A stretch of DNA of 64,000 bases from Anaerolineales bacterium (GCA_037382465.1 JARRPX010000020.1:1-64000); one strand, 5' to 3'. Shown: positions 20,570-29,260, counted from the first letter of the stretch. Numbers and translations: made by a program. The notes: generated from the letters alone by a model not told the origin.

Positions 20570-21382
20570 CTATTTCAGTGTTTTACCCCGCCATTGGGCG
20601 GAATGCTGTTCGCCGTCCAGGCCGATCAGTCGGATTCCCATCTCGCGCAGCCGGTGAGAGTCGGCGCTGCTGACGTAAGTCACCCGGCCTTCTTGATCCG
20701 GCGGAGCGGCCAGGCCGTGTTGGTCGAGGATACGCTGGGTCTGGCGGGCGATCGCGGGGGAGGGATCGATGACGTTGACCTCAGGGCCGGCGATGTTCTC
20801 CAGAACGGGGATGATGAAGGGATAGTGCGTGCAGGCCAAGACCAGCGTGTCCACGCCCTCGGCGAGCAGCGGCTCGACGGCGTTTCTCAGGATGCGGTGC
20901 GTGGCGATGCCGTCCAGGTCGCCCGCTTCGATGCGTTCGACCAGGCCGGGCAAGGTTTGCTGCAGGACGGTGACGTTGTTTGCGAAGCGTTCCACCACGG
21001 AAGCAAACAGTTCCCCCTGAAAGGTGGCGGAGGTTGCCAGCACACCGACGACCCGGCTTTGCGTCGTTTGAGCCGCCGGCTTAACCGCAGGTTCCATGCC
21101 GACGAAGGGCGTATGCGGGAAAACCCGGCGCAGATGATGCAGTGCGGCAGCCGAAGCGGTGTTGCAGGCGACCACGATCGTTTTCGCGCCGCGGTCGAGC
21201 AGATAGCGGGTGATCTCCTGGGAGAGCTCGCGCACCTTGAGTAGCGTACGATTACCGTAGGGAACGTGAGCCTGGTCGGCAAAGAAGACGACGTTTTCCT
21301 GCGGCAGCAGTTCGTGAATCTGATGCAGAACGGAAAGTCCCCCAACGCCCGAATCGAAAAGCCCGATAGGTCGTGGGTCCAT
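20570..21382 (-). CDS. murI: Glutamate racemase
   Basis: Cofactor-independent racemase of 270 residues that makes D-glutamate for peptidoglycan. The two catalytic cysteines are Cys73 in VVACNTAS and Cys184 in VLACTHYPF. The N-terminal IGLFDSGVGGLSV and the PYGNRT loop complete the family pattern. The length is normal. It converges with gyrA, whose terminator lies just beyond the murI stop. Its presence implies that the cell makes peptidoglycan. Confidence 0.97.
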   Translation of the reverse strand: MDPRPIGLFDSGVGGLSVLHQIHELLPQENVVFFADQAHVPYGNRTLLKVRELSQEITRYLLDRGAKTIVVACNTASAAALHHLRRVFPHTPFVGMEPAVKPAAQTTQSRVVGVLATSATFQGELFASVVERFANNVTVLQQTLPGLVERIEAGDLDGIATHRILRNAVEPLLAEGVDTLVLACTHYPFIIPVLENIAGPEVNVIDPSPAIARQTQRILDQHGLAAPPDQEGRVTYVSSADSHRLREMGIRLIGLDGEQHSAQWRGKTLK

Positions 21383-21590
21383 TGAGTCGAATGCGCTATC
21401 CCAAGCTGAATTTAAGAATGATCGATTGCTGCATCTCGATCGAAATCACGGCGTGTTTTGTGCATTGTACACCGAAAAGCGGCCAATCTACATGCCGGTT
21501 TATTCGAGTCGAACCGCGAAATAGGTATGCGAACGTTGGTTTTAATTATGGGGATGCACAACTCGGATCGGCGGTGTGCCGGGAGAAAAA

Positions 21591-21618
21591 AACGGTGCGG
21601 GTCGCGACCCGCACCGTT
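21591..21618 (-). terminator. Rho-independent terminator of rplS
   Basis: A perfect 28-base palindrome (left arm AACGGTGCGGGTCG) lies 17 bases after the rplS stop. On the minus strand it is followed by a run of T, giving a strong intrinsic terminator. The remaining bases up to the murI start show no gene. Confidence 0.9.
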
Positions 21619-21635
21619 TTGATGCTTGTGTGAAT

Positions 21636-21983
21636 TTACGATCGTTTTTCCTTCAAGCGGGCTTGCTTCCCTGAACGCTCGCGCAGGTAGTACAGCTGTG
21701 CGCGACGTACGTGTGCACGGCGCTGAATGGTGACTTTTTCCAGTCGAGGGGAGCGCATGAGGAAAGTGCGTTCGACGCCGATGCCGTGTGTGGCCGTGCG
21801 CCGGACGGTAAAGTTGGCGTTGTTGCCGCCTTTGCGCACACGAATCACGGTTCCGCGAAATTCCTGAACCCGTTCACGATCGCCTTCGGTAATACGTACG
21901 AACACCGTCACGTTATCTCCGGCTTGGATGTCGGGGATTTCCGGGTTGACGGGCGCTTCGATGGATTTAACAAGCTCGTTCAT
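21636..21983 (-). CDS. rplS: 50S ribosomal protein L19
   Basis: Ribosomal protein at the 30S-50S interface, 115 residues. The core FRGTVIRVRKGG, ERTFLMRSPRLEKV and RRAHVRRAQLYYLR segments are characteristic. I start it at MNELVKSIE (21983) because AGAAGGAAG lies about eight bases upstream, and the extra 21 residues of the longer frame are not part of L19. It has its own terminator and a structured leader, so it is transcribed alone. The usual neighbours trmD and rimM are absent. Confidence 0.96.
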   Translation of the reverse strand: MNELVKSIEAPVNPEIPDIQAGDNVTVFVRITEGDRERVQEFRGTVIRVRKGGNNANFTVRRTATHGIGVERTFLMRSPRLEKVTIQRRAHVRRAQLYYLRERSGKQARLKEKRS

Positions 21984-22014
21984 CTCGATCTTCCTTCTCT
22001 GTTGAACATACACC

Positions 22015-22053
22015 CGCCGCCCATCGCTCCCGGGCGGCGCAGGCAAAAGTATA
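22015..22053 (-). promoter_or_regulatory. Candidate rplS promoter -10 and 5' leader hairpin
   Basis: On the minus strand a -10-like TATACT (22048-22053) is followed by a leader of about 58 bases. The leader begins with an 8-bp perfect hairpin (arms CGCCGCCC and GGGCGGCG, 22015-22039). No good -35 is visible. Ribosomal protein genes are often controlled through such leaders. Whether L19 or another factor binds here is unknown. Confidence 0.4.
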
Positions 22054-22083
22054 CCACATTCGATTTGGAGAGGGCTAGAGTAA

Positions 22084-22473
22084 TCTACTTCGTTCTATAA
22101 AGGTCAAAACTGAAATCCGCGGATCCATAATCTAAAAGGGAAAGTATTGGTACGTGAGCAACGGAATGGCTTGCGATCGATAATTTGAGTCCCGCGGTGA
22201 TTGCAGATATACTACTACGTAGGTTCTATTCCTGAATCAATTGCCCGTTTGCGAAATTTTGCGTACTGAAATGCAGATACGACATCCGAATTCTAGACTC
22301 GTCCACCGTCTGAGCCTTGTTGCAGGCATTATAACGAACCTGCAGTGCCAGCCGGTGATTGGGTCCAACACGATGCCCGGTGATGCGAAGCACATTGTCT
22401 GTCCCTGACATTCCGGAACCGGGAAAGAGCTCTATCTCTCCTGGGAACTCATTCCATGCGGAGGAGGTTCAGA
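22084..22473. other. Gene-poor region with a possible minus-strand gene remnant
   Basis: About 390 bases. On the minus strand, 22226 to about 22455 reads as protein-like sequence (for example DNVLRITGHRVGPNHRLALQ) but has no ribosome-binding site, and a stop lies just upstream, under the start of the DUF4386 gene. It may be the tail of a decayed gene. The rest shows nothing recognisable. Confidence 0.25.
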
Positions 22474-23151
22474 ATGCATCCGAACAGAAATACTGCAAGA
22501 ATCGTGGGGATCTTGTTTCTTGTCGTCAACATTACATTTCTGGCCGGTGCGTTGCTTCTTGACTCTGTTCTAAGTGCGCCTGATTATCTCATCAGTGTCT
22601 CCGAACACCACGCTCAATTGGCGTTCGGGGTGCTGCTCGAGCTGGTAAACGGTGTCGCCTATCTTGGTATCGCCATGCTGATGTATCCAATCCTGAAGCG
22701 ATACAGCGTCAGCATGACACTCGGCTACGTCGCATTTAGAATCCTCGAGTACGGGGCGCAAATCCTTGCTGACCTCAGCCCGCTGTCACTGCTGAAATTG
22801 AGTGAGGAATTTGTGAAAGCAGGCGCTCCAGAGGCGTCTACCTTCCAAACCCTGGGCACGCTGACCATGGCAGATCGTGATTCGGCCTTTCTAATGGTTT
22901 CGATCACGTTCGGACTCGGGGCGTTGTTCTTTTATTGCGTGTTGTATCAATCGAAACTCGTCCCGCGTTTCATATCGATTTGGGGTCTCATCGGAGGCAT
23001 TGCCGTACTTGCCAATGCCATATTAGACATGTTCGGTTACCCTCCAGGAAACCTGGGCGTGATCATGCTATTGAACGAATTGTTTCTGGGGGTATGGTTG
23101 ATCGTCAAGGGATTCAGTGCACCTGATGCCGTTTCCGAATCAGTAACCTAA
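22474..23151 (+). CDS. DUF4386-family membrane protein
   Basis: Polytopic membrane protein of 225 residues with about six hydrophobic helices. The N-terminal ARIVGILFLVVNITFLAGALLLD, the VAFRILEYGAQ segment and the C-terminal GLIGGIAVLANAILDMFG match the DUF4386 pattern. Function is unknown. The start at ATG 22474 is fixed by GGAGGAGG seven bases upstream; an ATG at 22456 would overlap that site. The next gene, a DUF4389 protein, follows after 19 bases, so they probably form one transcript. Confidence 0.85.
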   Translation: MHPNRNTARIVGILFLVVNITFLAGALLLDSVLSAPDYLISVSEHHAQLAFGVLLELVNGVAYLGIAMLMYPILKRYSVSMTLGYVAFRILEYGAQILADLSPLSLLKLSEEFVKAGAPEASTFQTLGTLTMADRDSAFLMVSITFGLGALFFYCVLYQSKLVPRFISIWGLIGGIAVLANAILDMFGYPPGNLGVIMLLNELFLGVWLIVKGFSAPDAVSESVT

Positions 23152-23170
23152 AATCAAAAGGAGGAGAACG

Positions 23171-23830
23171 ATGGAAAACCCCGCAGAATATCCGGCTCGT
23201 TTACAGGTCGACTATCCGGAACAATTGGATCGTTGGACCACGTTCTTTCGTATCATCTACATCATCCCCATTGCGATCATCTTGAGTCTGCTCACGCAGG
23301 CCGGGGAGACCGTCACGAAGACGGTTATCCTGAATCAAGCCGGCGATGTGGTGAACGTTACCCGGGACACGACAGGCGGATTGTTGACTGGCTTATTCAT
23401 GGCTACACTCTTGATGATCCTCTTTCGCCAACGCTATCCCCGCTGGTGGTTCGATTTTATCCGCGAATTGACGCGCTTCGAGGCCAGGTTCGCTGTCTAT
23501 GCGACGCTGCTCACCGATCAATATCCCTCGACCGTCGAAGAGCAGGCGGTCCATCTGGAGATCGACTACCCCGAAGTGGAAACAGAACTCAATCGCTGGA
23601 TGCCGCTGGTGAAATGGCTCCTGGCCATACCGCATTACATCGTTTTGGCCTTTCTCGGTGTCGGCGCCGTGTTCGCCGCGATCATCGCCTGGTTTGCCAT
23701 TCTGTTAACCGGCCAGTACCCGAAGAGCCTTTTCGACTACATGGTCGGCGTCGTCCGCTGGGGGCTGCGTGTGAACGCTTACGCATTCCTGCTGGTGACC
23801 GACAAATATCCACCGTTCAGTTTGAGTTAG
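23171..23830 (+). CDS. DUF4389-family membrane protein
   Basis: Protein of 219 residues built of two related halves. Each has a YPxxVxVDYPExxxRW-type segment (YPARLQVDYPEQLDRW, then VHLEIDYPEVETELNRWMPL) followed by hydrophobic helices; there are four or five helices in total. This internal repeat is typical of DUF4389. A strong ribosome-binding site (AAAGGAGGAG) precedes ATG 23171. Function is unknown. It lies directly downstream of the DUF4386 gene and is followed by a large nested inverted repeat. Confidence 0.85.
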   Translation: MENPAEYPARLQVDYPEQLDRWTTFFRIIYIIPIAIILSLLTQAGETVTKTVILNQAGDVVNVTRDTTGGLLTGLFMATLLMILFRQRYPRWWFDFIRELTRFEARFAVYATLLTDQYPSTVEEQAVHLEIDYPEVETELNRWMPLVKWLLAIPHYIVLAFLGVGAVFAAIIAWFAILLTGQYPKSLFDYMVGVVRWGLRVNAYAFLLVTDKYPPFSLS

Positions 23831-23845
23831 CATTGGCGTGATTGG

Positions 23846-23930
23846 GTAGACCTTCTGTGTTGGAAGAAACTGGGGCCGTCAAGCAAGAACTCAAGACGGC
23901 CTCAGTTTATTGCGGTTTCTGAAGGTCTAC
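23846..23930 (+). repeat. Nested inverted repeat between DUF4389 and reductase genes
   Basis: The outer arms GTAGACCTTC (23846-23855) and GAAGGTCTAC (23921-23930) pair perfectly. Inside them, 23867-23880 pairs with 23895-23908 over 14 positions with one G-U pair. The internal loops are 11 and 12 bases, and the apical loop 14. A U-rich stretch (GTTTATT) follows the inner stem, so the inner hairpin may end the upstream transcript. The outer stem is 28 bases before the next start codon and could instead be part of a structured leader. Confidence 0.6.
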
Positions 23931-23957
23931 AGCCGTCCGTTTCTAAGGAGGAAGCGC

Positions 23958-24851
23958 ATGAAAGCGATCGTCGTCGCCGAGTATGGACCGGCGAACGGAC
24001 TCCGGCTGCAGGAAGCGGAAAAACCAACGCCCAGAGAACATGAAGTCTTGATAAAAATATATGCTACGACGGTGACCGCCGGAGATGTCATCCTGCGGCG
24101 TATGCGCTTCCCGCTGCGTTTGATTTTCAGCCTATTCTTCGGTCTCAAGAAAAATAAGATCCTGGGACACGAGTTGGCCGGAGAGGTCGAATCCCTCGGC
24201 AGAGAAGTGAAGGGATTCAAAATTGGCGACCAGGTCTTTGCATCGGCCGGAAACAGCGGAGGCGCTTATGCCGAGTACATCTGCCTGCCGGAAGACGGCA
24301 TGCTGGCGCTCAAGCCGGACAACATGACCTACGAGCAGGCTGCGGCGGTTCCCATCGGCGCCAACACCGCACTGCACATTCTCCGCAAAGGGAACATCCA
24401 ACCGGGACAGAAGGTTATGATCTACGGCGCCTCAGGCAGCGTGGGGACGTACGCCGTCCAGTTGGCCAGATATTTCGGGGCGGCGGTCACGGGCGTGTGC
24501 AGCACTTCGAATCTGGAAATGGTGCAGTCCCTGGGCGCCGATCACGTCATCGATTACACAAAGACCGATTTTGCCCAATTCGCTGCGTACTATGACGTCG
24601 TCTTTGATGCCGTTCGAAAACTGCCGTCTTCGCAGGCGAAGAGATTGTTGAAGGAAAATGGAAAGTCTCTTTCGGCCAGCTCTCCAACGAGCGAAAGAAC
24701 CGAGAACCTGGTCTTCATTAAAGGGCTCATCGAGCAGGGAAAACTGAAGGCGGTGATCGACCGCACCTACACGCTGGAGCAGATTCCCGAAGCCCATCGC
24801 TACGTGGAAGAGGGGCATAAAAAAGGCAACGTCGTCATCACTTTGGAGTGA
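23958..24851 (+). CDS. MDR-family NAD(P)-dependent reductase (quinone oxidoreductase-like)
   Basis: Protein of 297 residues in the zinc-independent branch of the medium-chain dehydrogenase/reductase family. It has a GroES-like N-terminal domain and a nucleotide-binding Rossmann domain with IYGASGSVGTYAVQLAR. No zinc-ligand cysteines are visible, as in zeta-crystallin-like quinone reductases. I start it at MKAIVVAEYG (ATG 23958), which has TAAGGAGG upstream. It is clearly a paralogue of the protein at 25435-26436. The substrate is unknown. Confidence 0.92.
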   Translation: MKAIVVAEYGPANGLRLQEAEKPTPREHEVLIKIYATTVTAGDVILRRMRFPLRLIFSLFFGLKKNKILGHELAGEVESLGREVKGFKIGDQVFASAGNSGGAYAEYICLPEDGMLALKPDNMTYEQAAAVPIGANTALHILRKGNIQPGQKVMIYGASGSVGTYAVQLARYFGAAVTGVCSTSNLEMVQSLGADHVIDYTKTDFAQFAAYYDVVFDAVRKLPSSQAKRLLKENGKSLSASSPTSERTENLVFIKGLIEQGKLKAVIDRTYTLEQIPEAHRYVEEGHKKGNVVITLE

Positions 24852-24946
24852 CGGAGTAAGCAGCGGTTATTCAGCGAAAGGACGACGCAGCTTCGTGCGT
24901 TTCCCGGAAAGAGACGTGGATCAATCATAAAGCCGAGGGTGCAACG

Positions 24947-25333
24947 ATGGAAGAGATACGGATCAAGCTTTCAGGACTATGGACGGCGCTCATACTGACC
25001 TATCTTTTGGGAGACGTGCTGCGTATTTTCAGCGGCGACTTTGTCCCGGGCGAGATGGGCGAGATGGGTGGGATGCAGATCACGCAGGGGATGTATCTGG
25101 GACTGGCAATTTTGTTGCTGATTCCCATTATTATGGTTTTCCTTTCACTGGTTTTGAAGTATCGAGCCAATCGGTGGACAAACCTCGTCCTGGCGGCCTT
25201 CTTTTTTATCTTTAACCTCTTTGGGCTGCCGACGTACCCTTCCCTCTACGATCAATTTTTAATCATCGTCGGGCTTGTGTTTAATGGATTGACGTTTTGG
25301 TATGCCTGGAAATGGCCCGAACCGGAGTCTTGA
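24947..25333 (+). CDS. Four-helix membrane protein, DUF6326-like
   Basis: Protein of 128 residues with four hydrophobic helices (about 9-28, 45-66, 74-92 and 100-118). The soluble loop after the first helix is Met/Gly-rich (GEMGEMGGMQITQG). It resembles proteins annotated DUF6326, but I recognise that family less firmly than its neighbours. It lies between two paralogous MDR reductases, on the same strand. A membrane-anchored partner role is possible but unproven. Confidence 0.75.
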   Translation: MEEIRIKLSGLWTALILTYLLGDVLRIFSGDFVPGEMGEMGGMQITQGMYLGLAILLLIPIIMVFLSLVLKYRANRWTNLVLAAFFFIFNLFGLPTYPSLYDQFLIIVGLVFNGLTFWYAWKWPEPES

Positions 25334-25434
25334 ATTTCGATCAGCGCGTCTTTCCAAGCGTTGCTTGCACGGCTGCTCGGGTCATATCCGGATGATGACG
25401 CCGGTTGCGATTTTCATTTGGAGGATTCAAACAC

Positions 25435-26436
25435 ATGAAGGCGATTGTCTGGACGAAATACGGTCCCCCGGAAGTCCTTCGACTTGGGGAAGTCGAAAAG
25501 CCCGCGCCTAAGGACGACGAACTGCTCATCCGAATTCACGCAACGACCGTCACTGCCGGCGACTGCGAAATGCGAAGTCTCGATTTTCCCCTCATTCTCG
25601 GCCTCGCCATGCGGTTGTGGATCGGGCTTTTAAAACCGAGAGGATCGACGATCCCCGGAACCGAACTCGCCGGAGAGATCGAAGCGCTGGGTCGAGCGGT
25701 GAAGGGTTTCAAGGCGGGCGATCAGGTGTTTGGCGCCGCCGGCATGAAATTGGGCGCGAATGCCGAATATATCTGCCTGCCTGCAGAACCGAACGACATG
25801 CAAGGGGGCGTGACTCTCAAACCGGACAACATGAACTATGCGGAAGCCGCCACAGTCCCCTTCGGAGGCCGCGACGCACTGCATTTCCTGCGCAAGGCGG
25901 ACATTCAAAGCGGGCAGAAGATCCTAATCAACGGAGCCGGCGGCAGCATCGGCACGTTCGCCGTGCAGCTCGCCAAACACTTCGGAGCCGAAGTGACGGC
26001 GATCGACAGCGCGGAGAAGTTGGAGATGCTTCGATCGCTTGGCGCCGACCATGTCGTCGACTACACCCAGGAGGATTTCACGCAAAACGGCGTCGTCTAC
26101 GACGTCATCTTCGACGTCGTCGGCACGGTTTCATTTTCGCGCAGCAAAAATTCCATCAAGAAGGACGGCATCTTCCTTCTCGCCAACCCAACATCACAGA
26201 TCCTGAAAGGCCTCTGGACCAGGATGACGACCGGCAAGCAGGTCGTTCTGGAGACTGCGAGTGGGACGATCGATGACTTGATCTACCTCAAAGAACTCGT
26301 CGAAGCCGGAACGCTGCGAACGGTGATCGATCGCATTTATCCGTTGGAACAAATCGTGGATGCCCACCGCTATGTGGAAACCGGGAAGAAGCAGGGAAAC
26401 GTCGTCATCACGGTGGCGCCGGCCCCTGCTGTTTGA
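25435..26436 (+). CDS. MDR-family NAD(P)-dependent alcohol dehydrogenase-like reductase
   Basis: Protein of 333 residues, a paralogue of the enzyme at 23958-24851. Both share the start MKAIV...YGP, the TTVTAGD segment, the Rossmann motif (here INGAGGSIGTFAVQLAK) and the tail (A)HRYVE.G.K.GNVVIT. It lacks the catalytic zinc cysteines. ATG 25435 has TTGGAGG nine bases upstream. Compared with its paralogue it carries an extra loop after the substrate domain (PAEPNDMQGG). Likely a soluble quinone or enone reductase; the substrate is unknown. Confidence 0.92.
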   Translation: MKAIVWTKYGPPEVLRLGEVEKPAPKDDELLIRIHATTVTAGDCEMRSLDFPLILGLAMRLWIGLLKPRGSTIPGTELAGEIEALGRAVKGFKAGDQVFGAAGMKLGANAEYICLPAEPNDMQGGVTLKPDNMNYAEAATVPFGGRDALHFLRKADIQSGQKILINGAGGSIGTFAVQLAKHFGAEVTAIDSAEKLEMLRSLGADHVVDYTQEDFTQNGVVYDVIFDVVGTVSFSRSKNSIKKDGIFLLANPTSQILKGLWTRMTTGKQVVLETASGTIDDLIYLKELVEAGTLRTVIDRIYPLEQIVDAHRYVETGKKQGNVVITVAPAPAV

Positions 26437-26472
26437 GTTGGGATGATCTAAGCCGCCGCGGATTTCATTGGA

Positions 26473-26922
26473 TCACGGAATCCGGAATGGATAACGATCG
26501 AATTCCTCCGGTGTGAGATTGAGCACGTTGTTTGTGTATAGATTTGCAAACAGCCTTACGAAGATAATTACCGTAAAGACAATGAAACCGGTGCTGTATT
26601 CCATTATTGTGAAGAAGGGCAGCAGAAAGATCCAGAAGGCAAGATTATAGGCCTTACGGATGAGCGCCAGAGGGTGGGTGGACGCCTGTCGAACTGCGGT
26701 GTTGTCGGCCGTATTTTCCCGAAGCCATGCGAACCGCATGGACGTATGATACTCAATGATCAGTCAGTAAAGCACACCAACAATCGAGATGCCGATCATC
26801 CCACTCTTTTCAGACCAGGTCGAAGTGGAAAAAGCGGCGATGATATAGATCAAGCTGGGAATACCCAACGCCAGCGTGAGCATGTTGTTCCAGCGCACAG
26901 TAAGATATTTTCCCTTTTTCAA
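26473..26922 (-). pseudogene. Small membrane protein gene split by an in-frame TGA
   Basis: Reading from TTG 26922, which has AAGGAGG just upstream, one frame runs to the stop at 26473, interrupted only by TGA at 26766-26764 (codon 53). The first part is a membrane segment (MLTLALGIPSLIYIIAAF), and the second (LIIEYHTSMRFAWLRENT onward) continues without a frame change and contains two more helices. The whole, 149 residues, reads like one protein. The simplest view is a recent nonsense mutation of a Trp or Arg-type codon. An internal ATG at 26739 could still allow re-initiation of the second half. Confidence 0.6.
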
Positions 26923-26977
26923 TTTTCACCTCCTTATCGATTTCCATCCTTTAATCCTTGCTCATCGTGCAAGTATG

Positions 26978-27007
26978 ATATAAATCGATCTATTATTCTA
27001 TAGTCAA
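26978..27007 (-). promoter_or_regulatory. Candidate promoter of the split membrane gene
   Basis: On the minus strand TTGACT (27002-27007) and TTATAT (26978-26983) are separated by 18 bases, placing a start about 50 bases before the TTG start codon. The rest of this 274-base gap, up to the next plus-strand gene, shows no feature. Confidence 0.4.
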
Positions 27008-27196
27008 GTCATTTCGCCGAAATCCCGTTTGCCCGTCAAGTCGTCGGGAAGGGTTCGTCGGAGTAAAACGACAAATACGCATTCGATACACCTAGTCCCA
27101 AAGACACGAGAAGCGCAATTTTCACATTGCAACATAAAGCAATCTAGAACTCATGTATATTATCGGAAGAATCGTCAAAGTTGAGGAGGGAGAACT

Positions 27197-28213
27197 ATGA
27201 AACATCATCGTATCGTCGTCGCTCGGCACGGCGGACCGGAAGTCCTCCAGATGATCGAAGAGGAACTGCCTGAGCCTCAATCCGGCGAAGTGCGGGTGAA
27301 GGTTCAGACCGCCGGAGTCTCTGCCTACGATCTGATGTTCCGGCGCTCCGGGATGCTTCCCGGAACGCCGCACGTGCCGTTCACCCTCGGGACGGACGTC
27401 GTCGGCGTGGCGGACAAACTGGGAGAGGGGGTTTCTACCATCGAGCTGGGGAAAACTCTCGCCGGCATGACGTTTTCGCGTGGCGGTCTTGGCGGTTATT
27501 CGGAGTACATCTGTTTGCCTGCGAGCGATCTGGTTTCCGTGCCTGCAGGGATCGATCCTGTCGAGGCCGTTTGTCTCCTGGCGAATTACCTGACTGCGCA
27601 TCTCGCGCTGCATCACAGCGCAGAGGTCCAAAGCGGAGAGCGCGTCCTAATCCACGGTGCTGCGGGAGGGGTGGGGACTGCGCTGCTCGATCTCGGGAAG
27701 CTCGCCGGGTTGGAGATGTACGGCACGGCATCCAAATACAATCACGAAGTCGTATCGGGATATGGGGCTACGCCGATCGACTATCACACCGAAGACTTTG
27801 TTGAGCGCGTGCGTGACCTCACCGGCGTTGGCGCGGACGCCGTGTTTGATCCCATCGGCGGTGCGCGGCAGCTTTGGAGATCGAAAAGAGCCGTGCGCAG
27901 AGGCGGACGTCTGGTGTGGTTCGGAGTGGCCGCAACGAAGAAGGGCGGCATGCGGGTCATTCCGTTCACCATGGCAATGATGGCGCTGCTGATGGTCCTT
28001 CCGGACGGCAAGCAGGTCATGAGCGTGCCGGATCTTGGCAAGGAAAATGCCTTATATCGCCAAACGCTAACGGACCTGCTCGATTTACTCGTCGCGGGAA
28101 AAATCAAACCGCTGATAGCGGCGCGCATTCCGTTGGCCGAGGCCGCTCGCGCTCACGAACTGCTCGAGCGTGGAGGCTACGCAGGTAAAGTAGTTCTCGT
28201 TACTGGTGGGTGA
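27197..28213 (+). CDS. MDR-family NADPH:quinone reductase-like protein
   Basis: Protein of 338 residues, the third MDR enzyme in this region but less like the other two. The GroES-like domain holds the YDLMFRRSGMLPG segment, and the Rossmann motif is IHGAAGGVGTALLDLGK, as in synaptic vesicle VAT-1-like and zeta-crystallin-like reductases. Zinc ligands are absent. A hydrophobic stretch late in the protein (VIPFTMAMMALLMVLP) is typical of one quinone-reductase subgroup. GAGGAGGG lies before ATG 27197. No regulator gene is adjacent. Confidence 0.92.
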   Translation: MKHHRIVVARHGGPEVLQMIEEELPEPQSGEVRVKVQTAGVSAYDLMFRRSGMLPGTPHVPFTLGTDVVGVADKLGEGVSTIELGKTLAGMTFSRGGLGGYSEYICLPASDLVSVPAGIDPVEAVCLLANYLTAHLALHHSAEVQSGERVLIHGAAGGVGTALLDLGKLAGLEMYGTASKYNHEVVSGYGATPIDYHTEDFVERVRDLTGVGADAVFDPIGGARQLWRSKRAVRRGGRLVWFGVAATKKGGMRVIPFTMAMMALLMVLPDGKQVMSVPDLGKENALYRQTLTDLLDLLVAGKIKPLIAARIPLAEAARAHELLERGGYAGKVVLVTGG

Positions 28214-28330
28214 ATATAGCAGCGCAACCGTCACGCTGGAAGAGTGGGGATCGATCCGGCCAACGCTTCTGGCGTGGTCGATTTTGATCGCTGCCATTTG
28301 AAAGGAATCACTTAAGAGAGAGGAAATCGC

Positions 28331-29260
28331 ATGAGAGAATCGGTCATCAACGTTAAAGATTTTCGCAAGACCTACGGCGATTTCGTCGCCGTGGACGGCA
28401 TCAGCTTCGACGTCAGGGAAGGTGAGATTTTTGGCTTGCTCGGACCCAACGGCGCCGGAAAGACCAGCACGTTGGAAAGCCTGGAGGGGCTGCGTGAACC
28501 AAATGGGGGTTCTCTGCGGGTGGGGGGCATCGATCCGACCAGAGATCCCCGAGGGCTGCGTAACGTGATCGGCGTGCAACTGCAGTCCTCTGCGTTGCCG
28601 GAAAGCATCACCCCCGACGAGGCGATGAAATTCTTCTGCGCTTATCACGGTGTGACGCCTCGCTTCGACCTGTTGGACCGGCTGGGTCTGCATGAGAAAC
28701 GGAAGGCGCAGTTCTTCGAGCTTTCCACCGGGCAGCAGCGCCGCCTTGCGTTGGCACTTGCGGTGGCGCACGAACCGCCGGTGCTTTTCCTGGATGAACC
28801 GACGGCGGGGTTGGACGTGGCAACTCGGACTGAATTGCATGACTTGATGCGCGAAATGAAAGACGTCGGCACGGCCATCATCTTGGCCACGCACGACATG
28901 GCCGAAGCGGAGGAGCTGTCGGATCGAGTGGCCATCTTGCTGAATCACAAGATCGTCGCGACCGGCACCCCGCTGGAAATCACGGCCACAGGAGCGGAGT
29001 TGACCAAGGTTTCCGTACGGACTCGAGACTCCTGTCTCTCCGAAAGCACCACCTCCTTGCCCGCGGTAAGCCAACACTTATCGAAAGAGACCTACGAGAT
29101 CTATTACAGCACCGATATCGGTCCGACTGTGGCCGCCATCATTGCGCAGGTCGAATCCCGGGGGGATGTGTTGATCGACTTGCGTGTGGAACGGCCGTCG
29201 CTCGAGGATCGTTTCCTCGAGATCACCCGTCCCAACACGGCAGCAGGAGGCGCACGATGA
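28331..29260 (+). CDS. ABC-2-type exporter ATP-binding protein
   Basis: ATPase of 309 residues. Walker A is GPNGAGKTS, the signature is LSTGQQRRLALALA and Walker B VLFLDEPTAGLD. Note STGQQ in place of the usual SGGQ. The C-terminal 80 residues form the accessory domain seen in DrrA/NatA-type ATPases. It overlaps the permease gene by four bases (ATGA), so translation is coupled. It probably exports a drug, lipid or similar small molecule; the substrate cannot be read from the sequence. Confidence 0.95.
   Translation: MRESVINVKDFRKTYGDFVAVDGISFDVREGEIFGLLGPNGAGKTSTLESLEGLREPNGGSLRVGGIDPTRDPRGLRNVIGVQLQSSALPESITPDEAMKFFCAYHGVTPRFDLLDRLGLHEKRKAQFFELSTGQQRRLALALAVAHEPPVLFLDEPTAGLDVATRTELHDLMREMKDVGTAIILATHDMAEAEELSDRVAILLNHKIVATGTPLEITATGAELTKVSVRTRDSCLSESTTSLPAVSQHLSKETYEIYYSTDIGPTVAAIIAQVESRGDVLIDLRVERPSLEDRFLEITRPNTAAGGAR

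Noticed and set aside
26764-26766. TGA read as Trp or selenocysteine
   Set aside because: No other gene in the window shows in-frame TGA, and no recoding element is apparent; a plain nonsense mutation is simpler.
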